A stretch of DNA of 64,000 bases. Origin: Candidatus Endomicrobiellum cubanum (GTDB lineage: Bacteria > Elusimicrobiota > Endomicrobiia > Endomicrobiales > Endomicrobiaceae). Both the position numbers and the translations under genes were made by a program. The notes under the pieces were generated by a model that made no database searches, was not told the origin of the DNA, and was given only the letters and a program-made list of their open reading frames with translations. Below are positions 1 to 10,049 of the stretch, in pieces (position 1 is the stretch's first letter; every line of letters starts with the position of its first letter). The stretch covers positions 1 through 64,000 of the forward strand of contig JAISYS010000042.1 of NCBI GenBank assembly GCA_031269735.1, in the 5' to 3' direction.

Positions 1-66
1 TCGTTTATAAAACCTGCAGCAATATCCTCATTCCCCTTATCTGTTAACATTTTCTTAAATAATAAA

Positions 67-306
67 TCATTTGTCGGTAAATGCACTTTTCATTCTTCCT
101 CTTAATTTATTCAACTCAAACTTACTCCACTCTTTACTCAAACTATGACAGTAATTGCTCTCAATGATTGGTTCTTCTAATGCACTCCATCGATTTATAT
201 CTCCACGTTCACACCCTTTTTCTCTATATCTGGCTAAAACTTGCTCTATACTGTCTCCTTCTGCTGATTCAATTCTACTATCCCTAAAATACAACTTAAA
301 CTTCAT
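67..306 (-). CDS. hypothetical protein (79 aa)
   Basis: ORF only; collinear with neighbouring genes. Confidence 0.5.
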   Translation of the reverse strand: MKFKLYFRDSRIESAEGDSIEQVLARYREKGCERGDINRWSALEEPIIESNYCHSLSKEWSKFELNKLRGRMKSAFTDK

Positions 307-315
307 ACATTTCTC

Positions 316-1350
316 CTAATTCATATATAATTCGTCATGATAATAACCAGCCTCCGCAGCTTCCATAGGCGTAGTAAACATTTCAATTACATAACTGGTA
401 AATCCTGCAGGCAATAAATCATGATAAGCATACCTGTCTTTACCATCTCTGTTATAAGCAGCAATCATTCTTTGATTTTCTACTTCAGAGCCACCTATAG
501 CAAAGCTACTCAACTTATACCGTGTTGTCAAATCCACATCTCGCAATAAAGCCAGTACAGTAGGCCCTTCTATTGCATTCACACTAGTAATCGTAGTCAT
601 TTCATAAGGAATATAAAAATTAGAAGTAAAACCACCTTCAAAATGTTTGTCTAATCGATACATCATCTCATCGCTTACTCTTTGATTAATGTATACCTTA
701 TTCTCAGTTACATCAAACACTTTGGTACCATTCTCACAAGTAAAAGGTAAATCTACTTTAGTCATGCTACCATTTGATAACTTGATACAATTCTCCAATC
801 CTAAATTCAACGCATACAAATCACCATTATAACTGTCTCGATACGTGTACGGTAACTTTGGAGTTGCCACAAAGGGATACGACACACCATCCTCGATTCC
901 TTGTTTTAGTAATCCCACACCCCCTGTTGTTGTTAACTTTGATTCCTCGAACACATAAAAACCGTCATAGACGGCTACAATAAATACGGGTAAGTATTGA
1001 TACAAAACCGTATTTTTATTGTCATCACCATAAACTGTGCCTAAATTTTGTGGCACTATACTTCTATCACTATAATATAAATCATAATTGAGCAAAAATA
1101 CAGAAATAAACGTATCTAAAGCAACTCTTGGGTCAACTGTCATCTTTTTTATATCAACATAATCCATACCCAAATCACCAGTATTTATCATTTCATCAAC
1201 AGCAGCATCAACTGCGTAGTTTATAGACTTCGTTAATCGAAATTGCTCTAATCTTTCAAGTTCGTCGTTTAACATAGTAAGATATAGGAGAAAAGACATG
1301 ACTAGAAAGAATAAGGGTACTACTAGTATCATTCCTGTTAATCTATTCAT
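316..1350 (-). CDS. TadE/pilin-like secreted protein with N-terminal TM helix
   Basis: N-terminal TM (GMILVVPLFFLVMSFLLYLTML) followed by extracytoplasmic domain; in a run of similar genes next to Tad machinery. Confidence 0.6.
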   Translation of the reverse strand: MNRLTGMILVVPLFFLVMSFLLYLTMLNDELERLEQFRLTKSINYAVDAAVDEMINTGDLGMDYVDIKKMTVDPRVALDTFISVFLLNYDLYYSDRSIVPQNLGTVYGDDNKNTVLYQYLPVFIVAVYDGFYVFEESKLTTTGGVGLLKQGIEDGVSYPFVATPKLPYTYRDSYNGDLYALNLGLENCIKLSNGSMTKVDLPFTCENGTKVFDVTENKVYINQRVSDEMMYRLDKHFEGGFTSNFYIPYEMTTITSVNAIEGPTVLALLRDVDLTTRYKLSSFAIGGSEVENQRMIAAYNRDGKDRYAYHDLLPAGFTSYVIEMFTTPMEAAEAGYYHDELYMN

Positions 1351-1808
1351 TATCTTATTCTCCCTGCCTGCGTGTAATCAAACTCTGACAACACTAAACC
1401 AATAGTACCCATTATAAATCTTTGCGGCCCTGTTACTCCAATCTGATTAACAGTTACCTTAACTAAATCACCTTGATTCCACTGAAACATATTATCTGCC
1501 ACAACATATGATGTATAAGTTGTTCCTGCACTCAGCGGGTCTGGGTTTATCTCTCTTACATACCTTACAACTTTAGCATCCACAACTGGACCGTATGAAG
1601 CTATTGCTATATAAAAATCAGCCAAATTGTCTTGAGTTAAACTTTTTGAATCAATAATCTCATCTACAAAATTAGCAACCTCATTCATAATAGAACGCCT
1701 ATCTGCTAATTCTTCCATAAGCGTTACCATAGATAGAGGTGCAATGCATAATAAAATAAATGCTAAAATAATAGATAAAACCTTACCAACTATATCACTC
1801 ACATACAC
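1350..1808 (-). CDS. single-TM pilin/TadE-like protein
   Basis: N-terminal TM (VLSIILAFILLCIAPLSMVTLM), gene context. Confidence 0.5.
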   Translation of the reverse strand: MYVSDIVGKVLSIILAFILLCIAPLSMVTLMEELADRRSIMNEVANFVDEIIDSKSLTQDNLADFYIAIASYGPVVDAKVVRYVREINPDPLSAGTTYTSYVVADNMFQWNQGDLVKVTVNQIGVTGPQRFIMGTIGLVLSEFDYTQAGRIR

Positions 1809-2016
1809 ACCCCTCTCTGTGAAGAGTCAAGAAAGAGTCATATTTAGTCATTATTTGTATATTATCAAATATTGCGTCGTCACAATTAACTATAGTCACT
1901 GTCATATCTTCTTTTGTTTTGGCATATAATAGTCTCCACTTTGTTACTATTGCTATTATTTGTAATGCTGAATAAACTTTACTCAAATCTTCTTTTAACT
2001 CAACGCAATTGTCCAT
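1795..2016 (-). CDS. hypothetical protein (73 aa)
   Basis: ORF overlapping both neighbours slightly, operon-like. Confidence 0.45.
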   Translation of the reverse strand: MDNCVELKEDLSKVYSALQIIAIVTKWRLLYAKTKEDMTVTIVNCDDAIFDNIQIMTKYDSFLTLHREGCVCE

Positions 2017-2435
2017 ATTAAGTCACCACTGCTATTATATTTAAGAGAAAAATTGTCATAATTCCTTAACCACATACTCTGTAAGTGCTGAAGATAATCT
2101 CTCCACTGAATATTGATATTAGGAGTGCGATAAGCAAACCACGCGTCATCAAACTTAACATCAGTCATTAACGAATTATCTTCTTTCTGAACACGTAGAA
2201 TATTTGGTTTTTGTATAAATTTATCTTGCACAACAAGCATTAAAGCAACGTCTCCACCTGTATACATTGGCATTACAGGTGTAATCTCATTCCAGGCAAC
2301 TGGTGCCGCTTTTTCAGCTTGTTCTGTGTTCACTGCGTATTTAATTAGCTGTATTGAATTATAACACATTGTTATTCCGAATATAAATACAAATACGAGA
2401 ATTACAACATCAAGCCCGTTATCTACACCTCTCAT
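1995..2435 (-). CDS. single-TM pilin-like protein
   Basis: N-terminal TM (LDVVILVFVFIFGITMCYNSIQLI), gene context. Confidence 0.5.
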   Translation of the reverse strand: MRGVDNGLDVVILVFVFIFGITMCYNSIQLIKYAVNTEQAEKAAPVAWNEITPVMPMYTGGDVALMLVVQDKFIQKPNILRVQKEDNSLMTDVKFDDAWFAYRTPNINIQWRDYLQHLQSMWLRNYDNFSLKYNSSGDLIWTIALS

Positions 2436-2881
2436 TCGCCATCTCCTATCGCTACATAATAATAACCATCTTGCACAGCTACAGCGATTCTAGCTTTCCG
2501 TTCGAAGTATTTAGTTAACTCTTCTATACCAGTTTGTAAAGTATCTCCAGAATACTCTATATTAAACCCACCATCGAAATCTAATCTAAGTGTATGCAAA
2601 CCTGTATTCTCTCTATTTAATACAGCATAAATAGTAGCCATTGGAATCGAAGCAGAAGGTACATAATTGATACTTGCAGCTGGAGCATATGTCGTTCCAT
2701 AACTAGCCAAGTCAGATAATACTTTACCATTGGCACTATTTATAGTATCAGCTGTATCAGTATGATAAGTCCTAAAAATTGACATAGACATAAATGTGAT
2801 TGTAACAAGTAAAGCAACTACAAAAGCAACTACAGCAATTGTAATACCCATTCTTACGCCTTCACTTACTTCTGCGTGCAT
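2432..2881 (-). CDS. single-TM pilin-like protein
   Basis: N-terminal TM (MGITIAVVAFVVALLVTITFMSMSIF), gene context. Confidence 0.5.
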   Translation of the reverse strand: MHAEVSEGVRMGITIAVVAFVVALLVTITFMSMSIFRTYHTDTADTINSANGKVLSDLASYGTTYAPAASINYVPSASIPMATIYAVLNRENTGLHTLRLDFDGGFNIEYSGDTLQTGIEELTKYFERKARIAVAVQDGYYYVAIGDGE

Positions 2882-2890
2882 ACCCTCACC

Positions 2891-3319
2891 TCACATTTCT
2901 TTGAATCGATATTCTATCAAAGCACCATTAGCATCTTTAACTACAGAAGAAGTATAACTCTTTGATTTAGAGACTTTGGTATAAATATCGGTTGATGTAA
3001 AAGCAGATGAAAAATTACTTGGAGCAGTCCACTGATGTATTAAATTATTGGTAGTATTATATATTTTTACAGAAGGATAGCCTCTTACCTCTAAAACTAA
3101 GGAAGCTATATCCTGTCCTCTTACAACTTTATCATCATACTGATTATACTTGCGATATTCTAATAATTGTTCTGTCATCCGTCTATCTTCATATGCGTTA
3201 TTTACAGCTACTCTACCTAAATTTGTTAAAGATAGAAATGAAATAATTAAAGCGCTGGCGATTAATAGACTCATCATAATCCAAGCCATTTCTTGCCAAT
3301 CTTGCACTAAAATCACCAC
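2891..3319 (-). CDS. pilin-like protein, paralog of 3359..3958
   Basis: N-terminal TM; shares YDDKVVRGQDIASLVLEVRGYPSVKIYNTT with YDQKIVSGTVVISSIKLFEGQPVALVTVTT of the next gene. Confidence 0.55.
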   Translation of the reverse strand: MVILVQDWQEMAWIMMSLLIASALIISFLSLTNLGRVAVNNAYEDRRMTEQLLEYRKYNQYDDKVVRGQDIASLVLEVRGYPSVKIYNTTNNLIHQWTAPSNFSSAFTSTDIYTKVSKSKSYTSSVVKDANGALIEYRFKEM

Positions 3320-3329
3320 TACTTTCTAT

Positions 3330-3357
3330 AAAGAAGGGGAAGTTAATCCCCTTCTTT
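3330..3357 (-). terminator. candidate intrinsic terminator/attenuator directly after the 3359..3958 stop codon
   Basis: Perfect 11-bp arms AAAGAAGGGGA/TCCCCTTCTTT, 6-nt loop; on the minus strand the stem ends in TTT but is not followed by a long U run. Confidence 0.5.
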
Positions 3358-3358
3358 G

Positions 3359-3958
3359 TTAATTCTGCTGGTCGAAATGAATACCTATAGTCGTACCTGT
3401 AGCGTCTTTAATTAAAGTGGCCATAAACTTACCAGAAGACCTTACGAAGAAATCTTCCCCAGAAATAGTTAGAGGTTTAGTGTTATAGTTATACTGAAGC
3501 ATACCACTACTGTCCAAAGCATACTCAGACGTATAGAATGAGTCAGTTGACTCCTTTGGTGTCCAGACTGTATTACTAAGATATCCTACGCCAGCTGGGC
3601 CACTTCCACCGCTTAAGTTTGACTCTTTAGTAAAGCCCACTAAGACTGCGCCATAATTGAATCCTCCTTTATTAGTAGAAGTTGATGCCTTTGCTTTCGT
3701 AGTAACTGTAACCAGCGCAACCGGCTGTCCTTCGAACAACTTGATGGAACTAATAACAACGGTACCACTTACTATTTTTTGGTCATAATCATCGAATCGT
3801 GTAGCCAACATCTGGTCAACACCACTCTGCAATGTAGAGGCACCTTGGTTTGTTATATTCTTCATAATAGATAACAACGCCAACACAATAGCCAATAGCG
3901 CACAAAGTATAATTAGGGTCATTCCTATCTTTACACCTGCGCTAAGGTCATCAGCCAT
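3359..3958 (-). CDS. pilin-like protein, possibly the major subunit
   Basis: N-terminal TM; paralogous motif with 2891..3319; hairpin right after the stop codon. Confidence 0.55.
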   Translation of the reverse strand: MADDLSAGVKIGMTLIILCALLAIVLALLSIMKNITNQGASTLQSGVDQMLATRFDDYDQKIVSGTVVISSIKLFEGQPVALVTVTTKAKASTSTNKGGFNYGAVLVGFTKESNLSGGSGPAGVGYLSNTVWTPKESTDSFYTSEYALDSSGMLQYNYNTKPLTISGEDFFVRSSGKFMATLIKDATGTTIGIHFDQQN

Positions 3959-4028
3959 AATCTCACATCCTTTATATTTTCGCTCACACTGATATGCTTA
4001 CTTTAATGAAATTAGGCTGCTTATTGGA

Positions 4029-4160
4029 TTAAGAAAATACTGAAAAACCACCAGTGGAGAATGCTATTATAACACCAACTATAGCCAAAAGACCAAAAGC
4101 AATAACTCCTACCACTAATACCTTAGACGACGTTGTCAAGTTCTTGAACTTCTCCAACAT
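4029..4160 (-). CDS. 43-aa membrane peptide, pilin-like (Flp-like?)
   Basis: Internal start MLEKFKNLTTSSKVLVVGVIAFGLLAIVGVIIAFSTGGFSVFS; short polar N-terminus plus one TM; the longer listed ORF overlaps the upstream gene. Confidence 0.45.
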   Translation of the reverse strand: MLEKFKNLTTSSKVLVVGVIAFGLLAIVGVIIAFSTGGFSVFS

Positions 4161-4761
4161 ACTCATCCCTGCCTTCTTCATTATAGTCAAAATCATTGTC
4201 CCGTTTATAAAAAGTATGAAATATAATTTTCTGAACATTAAGTTGCAATGCAGTACCTAACAAATCTATTGTACAACTGCATCGTATCTTGGATTCTCTG
4301 CTCACTAAATTCAAAGAATTTAATTCATATGCAATACTACCAAATCCTGCACAATGTATCACTGATTTCTTTCCATCGCCTTGATTACACACCACTATAA
4401 ATGGATATACTGGTATACCCTGTCTAGTGATAACTATCCCGTCTGCTCTTCTTACAAACCCCTCAATAATCACCTCGTCAACATCTTCTACAGATTCATC
4501 AACTGCTAACGCATTCAAAGCATAAAAATACGTAAACAGCCGCTCATCTCTATCAGTTTTAATATACCCAAATAATTCTACCCTGTCTGCAGTATCTACA
4601 ATACTAGATAGAGGTTCTGGATATACTACAGGAATTCTCTTCTCATTTATCTCAATTTCATTAACTAAATAAACCATATCGCTTTCGCCATAAACTTCAG
4701 GCTGATTTACAATTCTACCCACTATCTTCGATAACTTCATGATGTTGCCATCCTTTCGCAA
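4123..4761 (-). CDS. OB-fold / single-stranded DNA-binding-like protein
   Basis: Two OB-like segments (KLSKIVGRIVNQPEVYG..., VEVIIEGFVRRADGIVITRQGIPVYPFIVV) resembling SSB/PriB-type proteins. Confidence 0.45.
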   Translation of the reverse strand: MRKDGNIMKLSKIVGRIVNQPEVYGESDMVYLVNEIEINEKRIPVVYPEPLSSIVDTADRVELFGYIKTDRDERLFTYFYALNALAVDESVEDVDEVIIEGFVRRADGIVITRQGIPVYPFIVVCNQGDGKKSVIHCAGFGSIAYELNSLNLVSRESKIRCSCTIDLLGTALQLNVQKIIFHTFYKRDNDFDYNEEGRDEYVGEVQELDNVV

Positions 4762-4763
4762 AA

Positions 4764-6740
4764 CTAGCCTAGTAACTGTCCAAATACTTTCATCATTTCA
4801 CTAACACCTAATATCCCAATTGGTGCTAATACATGCCCCACTGCTGTTAAAATAATAGGAGCTCTTGCAAATGGTGAAGCTAAATTCCGTTTAGAATACA
4901 CGACTTTTTCTTGCACCATTTCTTTAACACGAAGCATGTGCGACCTTTCAGCAATCAAATCACTAAACGCCTCTGCTAATGATATTTGAGAGATTGTAGA
5001 CATTAGTCTTTCCGCTATCTGTTGAAATTCAGGCAACGATGACTTGTCTTTTAATCTACTTATAGCTTTTTCTGGGTCGGATGGATACTCGTGAAAAGCA
5101 AACACCAATGCATCTTTATGGATTCTACTCTGTCTTCCAAGCCACCATAAAGCTTCCAATGTGTCCAAATTTGTAAACATCAAAATAGAAAGCATTGTTT
5201 GCAACTGAAGAACATCTTCCTCAGTTTCTGCTTGTATAAGCATTCTTCTTAAAGCAATTAACATTTCCGGCATAAACCAGCATATCAAGGCTACCACAAA
5301 TGATATTACTATATAATACCAATGATATCTGGCGTTATGATAAGCATCAAACTTAGAACTCAATCTGTCTACTTGGTCTTGTATGTCCATTGCAGACATA
5401 GCTGGAAAAGTAGCCTTTATTATATCCGAAATGTCTTTAGCCCTAGGCTTACTTTCCCTCGATAAAATATCTTTATCTATCTCTTTTAACTTTTCATGGT
5501 CTGCTATTGTCATATTCGATGTACCAAGTAATGATGTCGGTGCTGTATTATTGTAGATGTATTCTTTTCCTATAAATGTGAACGATATGACTAGTAAAAG
5601 AGTAATTATAAATCCCACAATTCCAAATACTAGTTTTGATGTATAAATATAAGGTATGTCTTTTGCTGATAAACTGCCGTTTAATAACTTTCCTATTGAT
5701 TGTTTTGTTTTTAATTTTTTTGGTGATATATGTTTTACTATTGGTTTAACGAACTTTGAATCTTGTAATGTCACTAACAAAGAAGAACGGTCATCATGTT
5801 TTACTGTAGCTGTATTGTTAATTGTTGTAATAACATAATACCCTAGTAGCCCTGATAAAATTATCAAAGTCCTAGATATATACCCAACCATTCCATTATA
5901 TATAGAAGTGGTTGCTGGTATCTGTGTCGAGAAAAACCATTCAAGAAACCCTACAAATGGCAAAGGAATTAAGGGCATCCATTGAATACTGCCAAATAAG
6001 AGTCTCTGCTTAGTTATTTTTCTAATCTCTAAATCTGCTTCACTCTTAAGAAGAGTTATAGCATTTTTAAATGCAGACTCTCCCTGTGGTGAAAATTCAT
6101 CTCCTATATCATTTAATAAATAACATACTCCAGCAAAAGTTTGCTCCATGTGGTAAGGCACTACTTTGTAAAATTCTTCTAACTGTTCCTCTGCATCTGG
6201 AGAAGTTAAAATTAAATAAATTTTATCAAATGCTTTCTGTACAAAAGCCCCCTTCTTCGCATCATTTATGGCGTCTGGAATATTACCTAACCTGGTATAA
6301 TTTTCTCTTACAGAAGATAATGCTGCTGATAACTGCTTCATAACTATAAAATGAATATCCTCTAATCGTTTAGTTATCGCAGTAGTGTGAATAACAACAG
6401 CAAACACACAAACCATTAAAACAGCAATTATATCTTGGAACAATAAAATACTTACAACTACTAACGACACACTCATAGCTAATGCTTGAGTATAATACTT
6501 TACAGCCTGTGCTCTGACTTCCATAAAACTATAAATTGATAAATTCGCTAATTGTTCAACAACCTTTCTAAATGAACTACGCGTTAAAAAGTTAGAATAT
6601 AAAAACTTATACGCATCCATAGCTTCTTTAGACTTTATATTCTTGACATTACTTTTACGCGGCCTGCTTGCTAAAGCTATGCCAACTATCCCTAAAGATA
6701 GACCTAATACAGCGGCAACAGCTATAAATACAGTTAACAT
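4764..6740 (-). CDS. Tad-type pilus inner-membrane platform protein (apparently two fused T2SSF/TadB-TadC-like units)
   Basis: 658 aa with multiple TM clusters; C-terminal half ETEEDVLQLQTMLSILMFTNLDTLEALWWLGR...RSHMLRVKEMVQEKVVYSKRN is TadC/GspF-like. Confidence 0.65.
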   Translation of the reverse strand: MLTVFIAVAAVLGLSLGIVGIALASRPRKSNVKNIKSKEAMDAYKFLYSNFLTRSSFRKVVEQLANLSIYSFMEVRAQAVKYYTQALAMSVSLVVVSILLFQDIIAVLMVCVFAVVIHTTAITKRLEDIHFIVMKQLSAALSSVRENYTRLGNIPDAINDAKKGAFVQKAFDKIYLILTSPDAEEQLEEFYKVVPYHMEQTFAGVCYLLNDIGDEFSPQGESAFKNAITLLKSEADLEIRKITKQRLLFGSIQWMPLIPLPFVGFLEWFFSTQIPATTSIYNGMVGYISRTLIILSGLLGYYVITTINNTATVKHDDRSSLLVTLQDSKFVKPIVKHISPKKLKTKQSIGKLLNGSLSAKDIPYIYTSKLVFGIVGFIITLLLVISFTFIGKEYIYNNTAPTSLLGTSNMTIADHEKLKEIDKDILSRESKPRAKDISDIIKATFPAMSAMDIQDQVDRLSSKFDAYHNARYHWYYIVISFVVALICWFMPEMLIALRRMLIQAETEEDVLQLQTMLSILMFTNLDTLEALWWLGRQSRIHKDALVFAFHEYPSDPEKAISRLKDKSSLPEFQQIAERLMSTISQISLAEAFSDLIAERSHMLRVKEMVQEKVVYSKRNLASPFARAPIILTAVGHVLAPIGILGVSEMMKVFGQLLG

Positions 6741-6821
6741 TTAATCACTTTCTTATTAAAATAAATTACTGTATTTTCTCCTTAATGAATTAATGTACAC
6801 ATTGTTTGAACTACTCCTTTC

Positions 6822-7442
6822 CTACAGAGTGATAATAGAACAGTTACTCCCAGCTTTTGACTTGGTTTGCACAGCATATCTATGAGACCAATAAGTGTCT
6901 GATAAACACTTTGTACAATCTCTACTCTGCCATATGGATTTTACTCCAATGCTTTTTAATTGATACTTAACACAAGCTTTTAAGTCCATACAATGCTTTG
7001 GGCCTATCGCCTTATACCCACAAGCTAGTAATTCTCTTGAAAACTGCAACAAAGATTCTGCAGTCATATCATAGCAATCACCGCAAATAGAAGGGCCTAA
7101 AAACGCGTTTATTTTCTCAATATTCACACCATAAACATCTTTTAGTTTACAAACAGTTTTAATACTTATGCCATTTATAACCCCTCTCCACCCGCAATGA
7201 ATTGCCGCGATAACTTGTTTCCCGCTATCATATAGCAAAATAGGTATACAATCTGCTGTATTCAATAAAAGGGGTGTTTTACTCAAATTAGTAATTATGG
7301 CATCTGCATTAAGTAACCCCTCGGCATTGTCAATTTCTTCTACTGTTACTATAACATCACCATGAACTTGATTAACTCTTTTTGCGTTTGAAAATCCTAA
7401 GCTATCGGCTGTTTCATGTTTTTTACCGAAAACTAAATACAT
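6822..7442 (-). CDS. pgeF: YfiH/PgeF-family laccase-domain protein (purine nucleoside phosphorylase / polyphenol oxidase family)
   Basis: Family motifs NQVHGD, NTADCIPILLYD, AIHCGWRG, GPSICGDCYDM. Confidence 0.85.
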   Translation of the reverse strand: MYLVFGKKHETADSLGFSNAKRVNQVHGDVIVTVEEIDNAEGLLNADAIITNLSKTPLLLNTADCIPILLYDSGKQVIAAIHCGWRGVINGISIKTVCKLKDVYGVNIEKINAFLGPSICGDCYDMTAESLLQFSRELLACGYKAIGPKHCMDLKACVKYQLKSIGVKSIWQSRDCTKCLSDTYWSHRYAVQTKSKAGSNCSIITL

Positions 7443-7443
7443 A

Positions 7444-9291
7444 CTAACCCTTCCAATTCTCAGTTACAAATTCCTTAAAGGCCCTAACATGGGTTGGCGG
7501 CATTCTAGTGAGTATCTGTTGTGTTAGTTCACTACTAAACCAATTCAAAGTTTCATACCTTCTTGTGGTTTTGTTATACTGAAGTATATCGACTGTATCA
7601 AAGCTGGTTCTATCTGTTTTTCTATAATAATACTCCCTATCTAACGCTACTTTAGAATACTCCAAATTATTCTTATCAATTTTTGGATAAGGTATACTCT
7701 CGTCTAACTTAACAATTTCAGTAATTCTGTCTATATACCTAAATCCATGCACATCAAAAGAAACATGCACATCTACTCTCACAACATCCACAACCTGCTG
7801 TTCGGCTGTCAATAAATTATTAAATCCGCCTGTTTCCACTAACGAATTTCTTAGCGAATAAACTAAGTCTCTTGTTCGCTTAGCATGATGTGAAAAATAA
7901 GTAACTTCAGACGCAGTCTGGCCTAATTGAATCATTCTCGATGCTACTGCGCTTGTTGCTACTTCACCAATTATAGATATACCACCATCCGATTTCTTCA
8001 AGGCATCCTGTAATGCTTCCATAGACACATATTGTGTTTCCGAGACAGAATAAATATTCCTTTCTGGATACCTTTCTCTTAGATACATTTCAGGTGTCAT
8101 CTCTAACACACGAATATTATATCTAGCATCTAAATATTGAAAAGCTCCAATCAATAATGTCGTTTTACCAGAACCCTGCCTTCCAGTAAAAGCAGTCGTA
8201 ACCATACCTCTCATTAGATACTTAATCAAAGTAATAGGTAAAATTGCGTTGCTAGCATCATTTTCTTTAAGATACAGCCCTTCCAAACTAACATGTTGTA
8301 TATTAAACTTACGTATAAATACTGCCCAATATTCACCCACACCTGGTCTTACAGCTAATACACGAGACTTATCAAACATTGTATTAACCATATAACCACG
8401 TTTTTCAGTTAATGGCCCCGGAGACCCAAATCTACAAATTAAAAGAACTATACGTTTTAATTCTTCTTCTGTATAAAATGTAAGGAACTGCAAATGAATA
8501 TATTTACCATTATTATATATCCACACAGACCTAGCAGCTCTATTCCTCTCTTTTGTGGGGTCGAAGGAGGCTGATAAAATTGCTCCAGACACACCGCAAT
8601 TTATACCATCAATATTCATCTCCCTTAAAGTATCAATACAACCAAACCCCTTGTACTTTATATAAATCAATGTTGATACAATCTCTAATTGGTCTATATA
8701 AGACAGCCTATCTTTAATTTCCTCTGTATACGCAAAATCTAAATCAGACATAGACACATGATAAGAAGGTACAGTATTATCTTCTATAGTATATTTAGTA
8801 GCGTCCCAATTATACTTCAATATTAAATATTTAAGTGCGTCCTTGCCGTGCTTCTTTTTTAGAAAATGCAACATCACTTCCCATTTTATCATTGGGTCTA
8901 AATAAATACCATGAAAATCTACAACTTGAAGTACATCATCCTCACAAGTCAAGTGTTTACTTACAACGTCCCTAATTAAATCCTTTACTATGATTTTATC
9001 TGCATCGATTCCATAAATACAATTCTTCATGGCATTCTGAATTCTACGTTTACGCTTGTAAGCTACTTCCCATTCAATATCATCTTTACCGAAATAATAT
9101 TCATCTTTAACCAAATCTGCTAAAACTATTTTAACTGAATTAAGCAAGGTATCTATTGTTAGCTTTTCCTTAACAATAATGTCTGGTCTTTCATGTTTAC
9201 GCTTAATGTAAAATACTACACATATTGCACTTATCGCACCTAATGACACTATTGTCAGGATAAGTTCAATCATGTTTCTACTTCTCCCCAC
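7444..9291 (-). CDS. tadA: TadA/CpaF-type secretion ATPase
   Basis: Walker A TGRQGSGKTTLL, downstream ATPase core; adjacent to TadZ-like and T2SSF genes. Confidence 0.85.
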   Translation of the reverse strand: MGRSRNMIELILTIVSLGAISAICVVFYIKRKHERPDIIVKEKLTIDTLLNSVKIVLADLVKDEYYFGKDDIEWEVAYKRKRRIQNAMKNCIYGIDADKIIVKDLIRDVVSKHLTCEDDVLQVVDFHGIYLDPMIKWEVMLHFLKKKHGKDALKYLILKYNWDATKYTIEDNTVPSYHVSMSDLDFAYTEEIKDRLSYIDQLEIVSTLIYIKYKGFGCIDTLREMNIDGINCGVSGAILSASFDPTKERNRAARSVWIYNNGKYIHLQFLTFYTEEELKRIVLLICRFGSPGPLTEKRGYMVNTMFDKSRVLAVRPGVGEYWAVFIRKFNIQHVSLEGLYLKENDASNAILPITLIKYLMRGMVTTAFTGRQGSGKTTLLIGAFQYLDARYNIRVLEMTPEMYLRERYPERNIYSVSETQYVSMEALQDALKKSDGGISIIGEVATSAVASRMIQLGQTASEVTYFSHHAKRTRDLVYSLRNSLVETGGFNNLLTAEQQVVDVVRVDVHVSFDVHGFRYIDRITEIVKLDESIPYPKIDKNNLEYSKVALDREYYYRKTDRTSFDTVDILQYNKTTRRYETLNWFSSELTQQILTRMPPTHVRAFKEFVTENWKG

Positions 9292-10049
9292 TTAAACTTC
9301 TTATTCATGTGAGAGAATAAAAACTGAACACACTCCTTTAAGTCGATATTTAACTCAACAACACGTGGGTCTTTGTCCAAAACATAAGGAACAATGGTGT
9401 GTAACTCTCCGTCGTTACAATTTTTGATTATAAAAGGGTTATATCGTAACTTACAAGTATCACGAACTCTACACCCAGCAATATTTGCAGCTTTAGATAA
9501 TGGCATTATTAATGTATCATACCTATTTACTAAAAGCATTACTGGTTTCTTTGGCAATAATCCCGACTCTACCCAACGTTTAACTAATTCTAAAGACCTT
9601 ACATTTGGTAAAGAGACTAGAATTATTACATCACAATCATTTAATAAACGAACTGTAATAGCATCTGTTATTTCAGTTCTCACATCACAAATTATTACAT
9701 CTCTTGGAATATTCTCAAATACAAAACCTATTAAATTTGCAATCTCATCTTCTGTAAGAGCTTCACTACGTGTATCTAAAAATTCTAAATTAGGTGCTAA
9801 CTTTAACATATAGTCACCCAAATCTTCTGGAAATATGGCTTGTGCTTCTAAAAGCTTTACAACTTGTGATATAGACCTAGTGATATCCATTGCTTCAGAC
9901 ATACTAGTAAATTTCCTGATATCCCAATTTGGCCCAGTATGAGTCAAGCAAACTGTGCATTGCTGGGTTAATGCTATTGTATAACTAAACAAAGTAGAAA
10001 ATACAGTATTTCCTGCGTGCTTAGTAGGAGATAAAACACATACTTTCAC
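9270..10049 (-). CDS. TadZ/CpaE-like (MinD/ParA superfamily) protein with atypical P-loop
   Basis: N-terminus MKVCVLSPTKHAGNTVFSTLFSYTIAL; RDVIICDVRTEITD; CDVIILVSLPNVRSLELVKRW. Confidence 0.65.
   Translation of the reverse strand: MKVCVLSPTKHAGNTVFSTLFSYTIALTQQCTVCLTHTGPNWDIRKFTSMSEAMDITRSISQVVKLLEAQAIFPEDLGDYMLKLAPNLEFLDTRSEALTEDEIANLIGFVFENIPRDVIICDVRTEITDAITVRLLNDCDVIILVSLPNVRSLELVKRWVESGLLPKKPVMLLVNRYDTLIMPLSKAANIAGCRVRDTCKLRYNPFIIKNCNDGELHTIVPYVLDKDPRVVELNIDLKECVQFLFSHMNKKFKWGEVET

Noticed and set aside
1744-1929. Plus-strand ORFs in general (e.g. 1744..1929, 9394..9813, 30845..31204, 32962..33336)
   Set aside because: All lie antisense to longer, motif-bearing or operon-coupled minus-strand ORFs and show no recognisable protein features.
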